From contig CAZUDI010000082.1 of assembly GCA_964618975.1 (NCBI GenBank), positions 1 to 11,386 of the forward strand: a stretch of DNA of 11,386 nucleotides, written 5' to 3'. Each line of letters opens with the position of its first letter. Position 1 is the first letter of the stretch. Of the stretch, positions 1-5,947 are shown piece after piece. Source of the stretch: CAZUDI01 sp964618975. Lineage in GTDB: Bacteria > Desulfobacterota > Desulfomonilia > UBA1062. The notes beneath the pieces were generated by a model that searched no databases, was not told the DNA's origin, and saw only the letters and a list, made by a program, of their open reading frames with translations. The position numbers and the translations under genes were made by a program.

Positions 1-1
1 G

Positions 2-634
2 CTATGCCAGGGCCGGGAAGAGGCCCTTGAGGCCGTTGGCGATGAATTCGATGGCGATGGCCGCCAGGATCAGGCCCATGACGCGGGCAAAGATGTTGAT
101 GCCGGTCTGGGAGATGCGGCTGGAGATCCAGGGGATGAATTGGAACATGACCCATAGGATCAGCCCCAGCAGGAGTATCTCCAGCCCGATCACGACATAG
201 TGCTCGATGCGGGGGCTGCGGTGGGCATAGAGAATCACCGTGCTGATCGATCCCGGGCCGGCCAGCAGCGGCATGGAGAGCGGCACGACGGCCACGGAGT
301 CCTTGGACGCGTCCTCGCGCAGTTCTTCCTTGGTGTAGACCACCGAGCTCTGCCGGGCCTGCAGCATGGATATGGCCATCAGCAGGAGGAGAATGCCCCC
401 GCCCACCCGGAAGGAGTTGATGCTGATGCCGAAGAATTCCAGGATGAATTCGCCGCACACCAGGGCGATCAGCAGGATCAACGTGACCGAGGTGACCGTG
501 ATCCGGGATATCTTGCGGCGCTCTTCCATCGAGGCGTCCGCGGTGAGCGCGATGACGATCGGGATGGCCCCGATCGGGTTGAGGATCGCCAGCAGGGCGA
601 TGAAGATCTTGGTGTATTCCGTGAACTCCAGCAT
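2..634 (-). CDS. MarC family (UPF0056) integral membrane protein
   Basis: This 210-residue protein is complete; its TAG stop lies 2 bases from the window edge. It has six hydrophobic segments (about residues 8-30, 45-66, 72-92, 115-135, 145-167, 180-200), as expected of the MarC/UPF0056 family of inner-membrane proteins of about 200 residues. Family-type motifs are visible: NPIGAIP at 19-25 after the first helix, and the proline/glycine-rich PLSMPLLAGPGSI at 118-130 in the fourth. The start is well supported: AGGAGG (plus-strand 641-646) lies 6 bases upstream of the ATG. The biochemical role of the family is not established; the old link to multiple antibiotic resistance in E. coli was not upheld, and transport of a small molecule is only a guess. 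It is transcribed away from the hybrid kinase, from a shared 484-bp spacer. Confidence 0.93.
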   Translation of the reverse strand: MLEFTEYTKIFIALLAILNPIGAIPIVIALTADASMEERRKISRITVTSVTLILLIALVCGEFILEFFGISINSFRVGGGILLLLMAISMLQARQSSVVYTKEELREDASKDSVAVVPLSMPLLAGPGSISTVILYAHRSPRIEHYVVIGLEILLLGLILWVMFQFIPWISSRISQTGINIFARVMGLILAAIAIEFIANGLKGLFPALA

Positions 635-1118
635 AAAATACCTCCTGCCTTCATGTACGCGCAGGCGCGTCCTGTATTCAAGGTCTGGCCCACCGGAGCG
701 GCAGCGGCGGACCTGCAGTTTCTAAATACGATTTTCTGGCCTGTTCGGGAAGGGTTTTCCGCCGCTTATGGCTTCCGGCGGGGCGGCCTTGGGCCCCGGG
801 GGCATGCCCTTGCACCAGCAGGCCCCGGCAGGCAGGGACACTCGGTGGTGAATGCGGCGTCTTAGGAAGGATAGGTGTAAAAACATGGGGCATGCACCTT
901 GTATCCGGCACCGAGCGGGTCTATTTTCTGATAAGGCAGGAGGCGTGTTGCGAGGGAAAGCGGAATGCAGGCGCATCACGGGCCTAACCCTGGCGGCCCT
1001 GCTCACGCACAAATCCGGCCGCGACGCAGGGGCGCTGCCATGCGGGGTGCGCAAGGATAACCCCTCGACCTCACACCGGATCCATGGACACGATTCCGTC
1101 GCAGCACAGGAGATACCT
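635..1118. other. divergent intergenic region, marC-like / hybrid kinase
   Basis: This 484-bp spacer must carry the promoters of both divergent genes. The kinase reading frame stays open upstream to 852, but the 89 extra residues are rich in Arg, His, Gly and Cys, resemble no domain, and have no good ribosome binding site, so I treat them as untranslated. GC-rich self-complementary stretches occur around 785-830, including the palindrome GGGCATGCCC. I found no convincing -35/-10 pair, no riboswitch consensus and no small gene. Confidence 0.6.
1108..1112 (+). promoter_or_regulatory. ribosome binding site fixing the hybrid kinase start
   Basis: AGGAG lies 6 bases before the ATG at 1119. It is the only well-spaced Shine-Dalgarno in this reading frame between 852 and the first PAS domain, so it decides for the 809-residue form over the 898-residue form. 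Confidence 0.75.
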
Positions 1119-3548
1119 ATGTTTAATGAACCGATCGGGAGTGCCCTCAGACAGCTGTTTGAAGAGGTCCCCCTGATGGTCGCCCTCCTGGGGGTGGACC
1201 ATCGGCTGATCTGGGCCAACAGATCCTATCAGAAGGCCGCCGCCTTGTCCTCGCCGCCGGGGCAGGCAGTCAGTTGCTATAGCGTATGGGGCTTCGGCGG
1301 GCCCTGTCCCGGGTGTCCGTTCGAGCAGGTGATCAGGGGCGCCGAAGTCACCGGGGCCGTTGTGAGTCCCCCCGGGCAGGGCGCGGAGTGGGAGCCCCAG
1401 GTCATCCTTCTCACCCCCCTGACGGGTGCCGACGGCGCCCTCAGGGGGGTGCTTGAGACAAGGTGCCCCGCCGGGGAGCGTACGGCGGAAGGCATGGCCG
1501 AGCCCCTGCGTCGGGAGCACGATCAGTTGCTCTCGGTCCTGGACAGCATCGACGAGGCCATCTACGTGGCCGATATGGAGACCTATGAGATCCTCTTTAT
1601 CAACCGTGTGTTGCAGCAGGTTTTCCCCAATGCGTCTCTCGGCGGGATCTGCTACCGGGAGTTCCAGGGTCTGCAGCAGCCCTGCAGCTTCTGTACCAAC
1701 GAGATCATCTCGCGGCCGGGACACCCCATGCACCGCTGGGAGTATCACAACCCGCTCACGGAGAGGGACTACGCCATCACCGACCGGGTGATCCGCTGGC
1801 CGGACGGCCGCAAGGTGCGCTTCGAGATCGCCACCGACATCACCGAGCGCAAGCAGGCCGAGAGGACCCTTAAGCGGCGACTGGAGTACGAGCGGCTGCT
1901 CACCCGTATCTCCCGTCTGGCGGCCCGGGAGGGCAGCCTGAACGTGATTCAGGAGCAGTGTGTGGCCACCCTGGGCGAAACGCTCGGTGTCAGCCGGGTC
2001 TATATCTTCGAACACCGCCACACCACAGACACCATGGACAACACCTTCGAGTGGGTCGCTCCCGGTATCTCCCCCCAGCAGGAAAAACTGCAGGGCCTGC
2101 ACTCTTCCGAGATGTCCTGGTGGACAGATACGCTGAAAAAGGGCAATATTATCCGTTTCGAGGACATGGAAGACATCCCGGATGAAGGCACCAAGGAGGT
2201 CCTGCGGGCGCAGGACATCCTTTCGGTCCTCGTGGTCCCGCTCTTCGTGGCCGGGAGCTACTACGGTTTCATCGGCTTCGACGAGTGCCGCTGTCGGCGC
2301 GCATGGCCCGAGGACGATGTCTACCTGCTGCAGGCCATGGTGCAGAGCCTGGCGGCGGCCATCGAGCGCCACCGTGCCGCACAGGAGAAGGAGATCCTCC
2401 AGAACCAGCTGGCCCAGGCCCACAAACTGGAATCCATTGGCCGGCTGGCGGGTGGGGTGGCCCATGACTTCAACAATATGCTGGGGGTGATCCTCGGCCA
2501 TGCGGAGTTGGCGAGCGCGAAGCTCGCCCCGGCACACCCGCTGCATGCCGACCTGGAGAGCATCCGCAAGGCCGCCCAGCATTCGGCCGACCTCACCCGC
2601 CAGTTGCTGGCCTTTGCCCGCAAACAAACGATCTCCCCCAGGGTGCTCGACCTGAACCGGACCGTGGAGGGGTCGCTCAACCTGCTGCGGCGAATCATCG
2701 GGGAGGATATCGCGCTGGATTGGAAGGCGGGGGCGAACCTGGGACAGGTCAGGATCGATCCGTCCCAGATCGAACAGATCCTGACCAGCCTGGCGGTCAA
2801 CGCCCGGGACGCCATCAAATCCGGGGGCCGCATCTCCATTGCGACCCAGGCGGTGACACTGGACGAGGCCCGCTGCCAGGAACACTCCGGCCTCGAGCCG
2901 GGCGAGTACGTGGTGCTCACCTTCAGCGACGACGGCTGCGGCATGGACCGGGAGACCCTCGCAAGGATCTTCGACCCCTTCTTCACCACCAAGGAACTCG
3001 GCCAGGGGATCGGCCTGGGCCTGGCCACGGTCTACGGCATCGTCCGACAGAACGACGGCATGATCGACGTCGCTAGCGCCCCCCTTGCGGGGACCACCTT
3101 CACGCTCTATCTGCCGCGCGCCGCCGGCGCGCCGTCTGCGGCCCCGGCGCAGAAACAGGCAGAGAGTGCCCGTGGCGGTTCGGAGACCATCCTGTTGGTT
3201 GAGGATGAACCGGCCCTGCTGGAGATGGGCAAGGCCATGCTCGAACGTCTGGGCTACCGGGTTCTGGCGGCGCACACGCCGGGAGAGGCCCTCAAACTCG
3301 CCCGGGAGAACGCCGGGGAGATCCAGCTGCTCATGACCGATGTGGTGATGCCCGAGATGAACGGCCGTGAACTGGCCAAGAGGTTGCTGGCGCTCTATCC
3401 GGAAATCAGGCGTCTGTTCATGTCCGGCTACACGGCCGACGCCCTCGCCCACCACGGCGTGGTGGAAGAGGGCGTGTATTTTCTCCAGAAACCCTTTACC
3501 CTCAAAGAGCTCTCCGCCAGGGTCCGGGAGGTGCTGGGTGCCCTCTGA
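1119..3548 (+). CDS. hybrid sensor histidine kinase (PAS-PAS-GAF-HisKA-HATPase_c-REC)
   Basis: This is an 809-residue cytoplasmic kinase with no membrane segment. In order: PAS 1 (about 10-115), PAS 2 (134-245, ending in the usual DITERKQAE linker), GAF (255-418), HisKA (430-500) with phospho-accepting His449 in GGVAHDFNN, HATPase_c (545-667) with N-box Asn561, G1 box DDGCGMD (604-610), F-box FDPFFTT and G2 box GQGIGLGLA, then a linker and a C-terminal receiver (690-807). The receiver is intact: acidic pair Glu695/Asp696, phospho-accepting Asp741, Ser769 and Lys791. All catalytic residues are therefore present and it should autophosphorylate and pass phosphate to its own receiver. The final output partner (a phosphotransfer protein or regulator) is not in the window. 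Both PAS domains carry a Cys-Tyr followed by Cys-x2-Cys (Cys53/63/66 and Cys178/189/192). The start at 1119 is chosen for its ribosome binding site. An assembly gap begins 4 bases after the stop. Confidence 0.95.
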   Translation: MFNEPIGSALRQLFEEVPLMVALLGVDHRLIWANRSYQKAAALSSPPGQAVSCYSVWGFGGPCPGCPFEQVIRGAEVTGAVVSPPGQGAEWEPQVILLTPLTGADGALRGVLETRCPAGERTAEGMAEPLRREHDQLLSVLDSIDEAIYVADMETYEILFINRVLQQVFPNASLGGICYREFQGLQQPCSFCTNEIISRPGHPMHRWEYHNPLTERDYAITDRVIRWPDGRKVRFEIATDITERKQAERTLKRRLEYERLLTRISRLAAREGSLNVIQEQCVATLGETLGVSRVYIFEHRHTTDTMDNTFEWVAPGISPQQEKLQGLHSSEMSWWTDTLKKGNIIRFEDMEDIPDEGTKEVLRAQDILSVLVVPLFVAGSYYGFIGFDECRCRRAWPEDDVYLLQAMVQSLAAAIERHRAAQEKEILQNQLAQAHKLESIGRLAGGVAHDFNNMLGVILGHAELASAKLAPAHPLHADLESIRKAAQHSADLTRQLLAFARKQTISPRVLDLNRTVEGSLNLLRRIIGEDIALDWKAGANLGQVRIDPSQIEQILTSLAVNARDAIKSGGRISIATQAVTLDEARCQEHSGLEPGEYVVLTFSDDGCGMDRETLARIFDPFFTTKELGQGIGLGLATVYGIVRQNDGMIDVASAPLAGTTFTLYLPRAAGAPSAAPAQKQAESARGGSETILLVEDEPALLEMGKAMLERLGYRVLAAHTPGEALKLARENAGEIQLLMTDVVMPEMNGRELAKRLLALYPEIRRLFMSGYTADALAHHGVVEEGVYFLQKPFTLKELSARVREVLGAL

Positions 3549-3552
3549 GCAT
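3498..3552 (+). repeat. first copy of duplicated gap flank (kinase 3' end)
   Basis: The last 51 coding bases of the hybrid kinase (3498-3548) recur exactly at 3657-3707. The 4 bases after the stop match in 3 positions (gcat against acat). The copies sit in the same orientation on either side of the N gap. Confidence 0.95.
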
Positions 3553-3652
3553 NNNNNNNNNNNNNNNNNNNNNNNNNNNNNNNNNNNNNNNNNNNNNNNN
3601 NNNNNNNNNNNNNNNNNNNNNNNNNNNNNNNNNNNNNNNNNNNNNNNNNNNN
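3553..3652. other. assembly gap (100 N)
   Basis: Exactly 100 ambiguous bases, the conventional length for a scaffold gap of unknown size. The real distance, and whether any gene is missing, cannot be told from the sequence. The flanks are near-identical to each other over about 55 bp. Confidence 0.98.
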
Positions 3653-3711
3653 TCTGACCCTCAAAGAGCTCTCCGCCAGGGTCCGGGAGGTGCTGGGTGC
3701 CCTCTGAACAT
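3653..3711 (+). repeat. second copy of kinase 3' end after the gap (overlap artefact or paralogue remnant)
   Basis: From 3657 the sequence encodes TLKELSARVREVLGAL then a stop, identical to the end of the kinase receiver. The preceding codon is CTG (Leu) where the kinase has TTT (Phe), and one base after the stop differs. The simplest reading is that two contig ends overlap but were not merged because of a few mismatches at the very end. The alternative is the tail of a second, nearly identical kinase lying mostly inside the gap. It is not counted as a separate gene. Confidence 0.8.
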
Positions 3712-3733
3712 GGAGGGGCTTCCGGAGGCGGCC

Positions 3734-4018
3734 TCACTCCTCGATGATGATGGAGCGTGATTGGCAGGATCTTTCGCGCAAAGAGACCAGTTCCTGATAG
3801 GCGTGAGAGCAGAAGCAGTCGATCACCTTCTGCGGGGTATCGAAGCGGATGAGCAGCACGCGCTTGGGGTGCCAGCCTCCGTTGACCGGGGTGATATCCC
3901 GGGAGTGCAGCACGATCTGCCCGCCGTACTCAGGTGCGATCACGCACACCTTCTCGATGAAATCGGCATAGATGTCTTCATCGGTTACCTCGATATCGGC
4001 GAAGAAATAGGCCGCCAT
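3734..4018 (-). CDS. DUF1330 domain-containing protein
   Basis: A small soluble protein of 94 residues, the normal length for DUF1330, which adopts a dimeric alpha/beta-barrel fold related to ferredoxin-like monooxygenases. Visible family features are the N-terminal beta strand (AAYFFADIEV), the YGG turn near residue 32, the GGWHPKRVLLIRF strand (47-59), the SHAYQELVSLRERS helix and the hydrophobic end SIIIEE. The family has no settled function, and nothing nearby points to a substrate. Start choice is firm: AAGGAGG (plus-strand 4023-4029) stands 4 bases upstream of the ATG. The gene converges on the hybrid kinase; only 26 bp separate its stop from the duplicated kinase stop after the gap. 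Confidence 0.88.
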   Translation of the reverse strand: MAAYFFADIEVTDEDIYADFIEKVCVIAPEYGGQIVLHSRDITPVNGGWHPKRVLLIRFDTPQKVIDCFCSHAYQELVSLRERSCQSRSIIIEE

Positions 4019-4116
4019 GGCTCCTCCTTTCTGCCGGGGTGTATGCAGGGTGAAAGGTTTCTCGGATGTTCATGTCCGTTCTGCCCGCGGATGGCGGTCG
4101 GTTTCTCTCGAAGAGG

Positions 4117-4133
4117 CACGGCCCCCTTCCGTG
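4117..4133. other. small inverted repeat between DUF1330 and SYLF genes
   Basis: CACGG (4117-4121) pairs with CCGTG (4129-4133) around a 7-base loop. It lies downstream of the SYLF stop and upstream of the DUF1330 start. No T-run follows on the minus strand, so a terminator role is only possible, not shown. Confidence 0.3.
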
Positions 4134-4188
4134 AAGTGATCTTAGCACATAACCCGCTTGGGTGCGATCCCCTGTTGGGGTCTATTCC

Positions 4189-4776
4189 TCAGCGTGCAAT
4201 GCGGGTGAATTTGGAGCCCTCCAGGGTGAGGTTGTACATCAGACCCTTCTGGGCGAAGACAAAGCCCACAATCGGCGCCCTGATCGCGGTGCTGTCCAGC
4301 GAAACCCCCACCCCCAGATCGATGAGCGCCACCGAACCGTCGATGCCTACCTCCCAGCCGTGGCTGGCGCGGAAGTCCTGCAGGGCTGAAGCCTGCATGA
4401 AGACGAGGATGAGGGTCTTCTTCTGGGCACCGAGCTGGAAGCCGAAGGAGGCCCCGGCCGTGCTGTAATAGTCCACGGTCTTGCCGCCCAGGCGCAGGGC
4501 CCCCTCGCCGTACTCGCCGCCGATGCCGATTCCGGCCTTGTAGACGTGAGGGAAAACCAGCACGCCCCGGGCGCTGTTCAGGAATTCCTGGCCGCCCTTG
4601 ACCTCCCTGGCGAACCGCTCCAGGGCGACGTCCACGCTGACCTCGATCTCGCGCGCCGTGGCCGCCTGCGAGGCCGCCGGGAGCAGCAGGCCCAGCAGGA
4701 TGAGCATGAGGGCGAGATTTGCCGCCAGGGCATAAGCGGTGTGACTTAAAGGACTCTTGGTGCGGTGTCTCTTCAT
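4189..4776 (-). CDS. secreted SYLF (Ysc84-like) lipid-binding domain protein
   Basis: This is a 195-residue protein with a basic N-terminus (MKRHRTK), a hydrophobic core (about 18-32) and a signal peptidase I site of the form A-S-Q-A (cut after about residue 38). No lipobox cysteine is present, so it is predicted periplasmic. The rest is a SYLF domain: SARGVLVFPHVYKAGIGIGG (68-87), GKTVDYYSTAGASFGFQLGA (98-117) and the closing VGFVFAQKGLMYNLTLEGSK (170-189), all very typical. SYLF domains bind phosphoinositides in eukaryotes. Bacterial forms are widely annotated as lipid-binding but their role is poorly known. AAAGGA at 4784-4789 lies 7 bases before the ATG. It shares direction with the transglutaminase gene upstream but is separated by 197 bp containing a hairpin repeat, so it is likely transcribed on its own. 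Confidence 0.92.
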   Translation of the reverse strand: MKRHRTKSPLSHTAYALAANLALMLILLGLLLPAASQAATAREIEVSVDVALERFAREVKGGQEFLNSARGVLVFPHVYKAGIGIGGEYGEGALRLGGKTVDYYSTAGASFGFQLGAQKKTLILVFMQASALQDFRASHGWEVGIDGSVALIDLGVGVSLDSTAIRAPIVGFVFAQKGLMYNLTLEGSKFTRIAR

Positions 4777-4814
4777 CGGGCTGTCCTTTCAAGATGTTGT
4801 TGTGTTGTCTGGAT

Positions 4815-4901
4815 GTTTGAATGGCCTGAGGGTCGCATTCCCCGCTGCTTGCGGCGGGAAAGCAGGGGCCTCAGGCTTGCCCTGGGGTTCATCCCCCTGA
4901 T
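4815..4901. repeat. REP-like palindromic repeat, copy 1
   Basis: An 87-bp element between the SYLF and transglutaminase genes, repeated at 5731-5816 in the same orientation with about 85% identity by eye. Its core (4841-4858) folds into a 7-bp stem with loop CTTG, one pair being G-U. An outer pair of arms, GCCTGAG (4824-4830) and CTCAGGC (4870-4876), closes a larger hairpin. The GC-rich stem with a CTTG loop after CATTC resembles repetitive extragenic palindromes mobilised by RAYT (Y1) transposases; that class assignment is inference. Confidence 0.75.
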
Positions 4902-4916
4902 CGGGTATTTCTTCCG

Positions 4917-4942
4917 CCTGTCCGGGGACATGTCCGGGCAGG
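4917..4942. repeat. intergenic imperfect hairpin downstream of the transglutaminase gene
   Basis: CCTGTCC (4917-4923) pairs with GGGCAGG (4936-4942) with one G-U pair, a 2-base bulge follows, and the middle is the perfect palindrome GGACATGTCC (4926-4935). It sits about 30 bp after the transglutaminase stop. No T-tract follows, so it may protect RNA ends or be part of the neighbouring REP-like element rather than act as an intrinsic terminator. Confidence 0.5.
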
Positions 4943-4973
4943 GGGGCCGGTGCCGTGCCACGATCCGCCTCAA

Positions 4974-5654
4974 TCACCCCTGGTTCTCTTCCGCTACATC
5001 TTGCTCGAAATCGGCGCCGGGCACTGTGAGCGCAAGGGGGTCGAAGCGGTATTCGCGCCTGAAGGTGGCGATGATCTGATCGAGGGGCACTTCGGCGAAC
5101 TCGCCGAGGTAGCGGAGGTATTCCATGTGACGCTGCCCGTCCAGGTCGAAGGGGTGGAAGAGGGCGTCGGTGCGCCCGTCGAACTCCAGCGGCCGGAGCT
5201 TGAGTCGCTCACAGAGCTCGATGTTGAAGGCGGGCGTGGCCTTGACCCAGACCCCGTCCAGGAAGATGGAGCAGTAGCCGTGCCAGAAGAAGACATCGGT
5301 CTGCATGGCCTCACGCATGCGTTGCGTGCTCAGGTGGTTGCGCACGTCGGCAAAGCCCAGCCGGGCCGGGATCCCGCAGGCGCGGCAGCCGGCGGCCAGC
5401 AGGATGGCCTTGGCCACGCACCAGCCCTGGCCCTTGGCGAGGGTGGTGCTCGCCCGCAGTCCGGCCACCGAAAGCGTGAGGTCGTAGGGATTGTAGCGCA
5501 CAGAATCCCGTACGGCATAGTAGAGGCGCATGGCCTGCTCGCGCGGGGTCCCGGCGTCTATGGTGTGGCGGGCGGCAAAGGCCGTGATAGAGGCATGATC
5601 GCAGTCGATGGTCGCGGAGGCCTCGAGATAGTCCTTGATCGTGGTCGTCATCAT
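4974..5654 (-). CDS. transglutaminase-like (cysteine protease fold) protein
   Basis: A 226-residue cytoplasmic protein with the transglutaminase-like core found in many bacterial proteases and amidases. The presumed nucleophile is Cys79 in GQGWCVAKA, followed by the family-type stretch GIPARLGFADVRNHL (94-108). The presumed catalytic His is His125 in WHGYCSIFLDG, followed by WVKATPAFN (136-144). Where classic transglutaminase cores have the triad Asp (often Asp-Pro), this protein has Thr140-Pro141, with Asn144 nearby. From memory, the ATPAFN form recurs in a subfamily, so it is probably still active. Later conserved-looking stretches are PLEFDGR (155-161) and HPFDLDGQRHMEYL (167-180). The substrate is unknown. 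The frame is open to 5729, but AAGGGAG at 5661-5667 is 6 bases before the ATG at 5654, so I prefer the shorter form. A second ATG follows directly. Confidence 0.88.
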   Translation of the reverse strand: MMTTTIKDYLEASATIDCDHASITAFAARHTIDAGTPREQAMRLYYAVRDSVRYNPYDLTLSVAGLRASTTLAKGQGWCVAKAILLAAGCRACGIPARLGFADVRNHLSTQRMREAMQTDVFFWHGYCSIFLDGVWVKATPAFNIELCERLKLRPLEFDGRTDALFHPFDLDGQRHMEYLRYLGEFAEVPLDQIIATFRREYRFDPLALTVPGADFEQDVAEENQG

Positions 5655-5660
5655 ATCGGG

Positions 5661-5667
5661 CTCCCTT
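5661..5667 (-). promoter_or_regulatory. ribosome binding site fixing the transglutaminase-like start
   Basis: AAGGGAG on the minus strand, 6 bases upstream of the ATG ending at 5654. It favours this start over the upstream in-frame ATG at 5729, whose extension would read through a hairpin and lacks domain similarity. Confidence 0.65.
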
Positions 5668-5690
5668 GTCTTCAGTGCTGCCCTTCCTTC

Positions 5691-5707
5691 CCCGGCAGGT
5701 TGCCGGG
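5691..5707. other. strong hairpin in the transglutaminase 5' leader
   Basis: CCCGGCA (5691-5697) pairs perfectly with TGCCGGG (5701-5707) around a 3-base loop. It lies 24 bases upstream of the ribosome binding site of the minus-strand gene, between that site and the second REP-like copy. No T-run follows on either strand. It could be a leader RNA structure or a protein-binding site; there is no direct evidence for either. Confidence 0.5.
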
Positions 5708-5730
5708 AGAAAGGCCCCTCTAGTGACACC

Positions 5731-5816
5731 GTTTAATGGCCTGAGGGTCGCATTCCCCGCTGCTTGCAGCGGAAAGCAGGGGCCTTAAGGCTTGCCCTGC
5801 GGTTCATACCCATGAT
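5731..5816. repeat. REP-like palindromic repeat, copy 2
   Basis: A direct copy of 4815-4901, about 85% identical with three small indels. The core stem is CCGCTGC (5757-5763) with GCAGCGG (5766-5772). Where copy 1 has a G-U pair, this copy has T-A, so the stem is kept although the sequence changed. The outer arms have drifted: the right arm is now GCCTTAAGGC, itself a perfect 10-bp palindrome. It lies between the sulfatase stop and the transglutaminase leader. Confidence 0.75.
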
Positions 5817-5924
5817 GCCTGTTTTCAGCGGAGGGCTTGACCTATATGCACGCACCCCTGACAGACGCATTCTTAACATACAAGTATTGTTGACGTCCAA
5901 TGCTTCCCCTGCCGGCCTCTTCCC

Positions 5925-5947
5925 GGAGAGCCGATCAGGGGCTCTCC
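5925..5947 (-). terminator. perfect hairpin spanning the sulfatase stop codon (possible terminator)
   Basis: GGAGAGCC (5925-5932) and GGCTCTCC (5940-5947) form an 8-bp perfect stem with a 7-base loop, and the loop contains the sulfatase TGA (5935-5937). On the minus strand it is followed by a purine-rich stretch without a T-tract. It is thus not a canonical intrinsic terminator; a role in RNA 3'-end protection or translation-coupled termination is inference. Confidence 0.4.

Noticed and set aside
852..1118. c-di-GMP or cobalamin riboswitch in the kinase leader
   Set aside because: Short stretches look suggestive (GACGCA, GCACAAA), but the ordered conserved elements of either class are absent.
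3653..3707. A second hybrid kinase gene ending after the gap
   Set aside because: Only 17 matching codons are visible and a contig-overlap artefact explains them more simply; kept as a repeat, not a gene.
1071..3737. Very long minus-strand open frame (888 codons, across the gap) opposite the hybrid kinase
   Set aside because: It mirrors the kinase in a GC-rich genome, shows no domain, and runs through the N gap. The plus strand has every kinase motif.
4142..4792. Minus-strand 216-codon frame overlapping the SYLF gene
   Set aside because: Frame-shifted shadow of the SYLF gene, rich in Gly/Arg/Pro, with no domain and a worse start.
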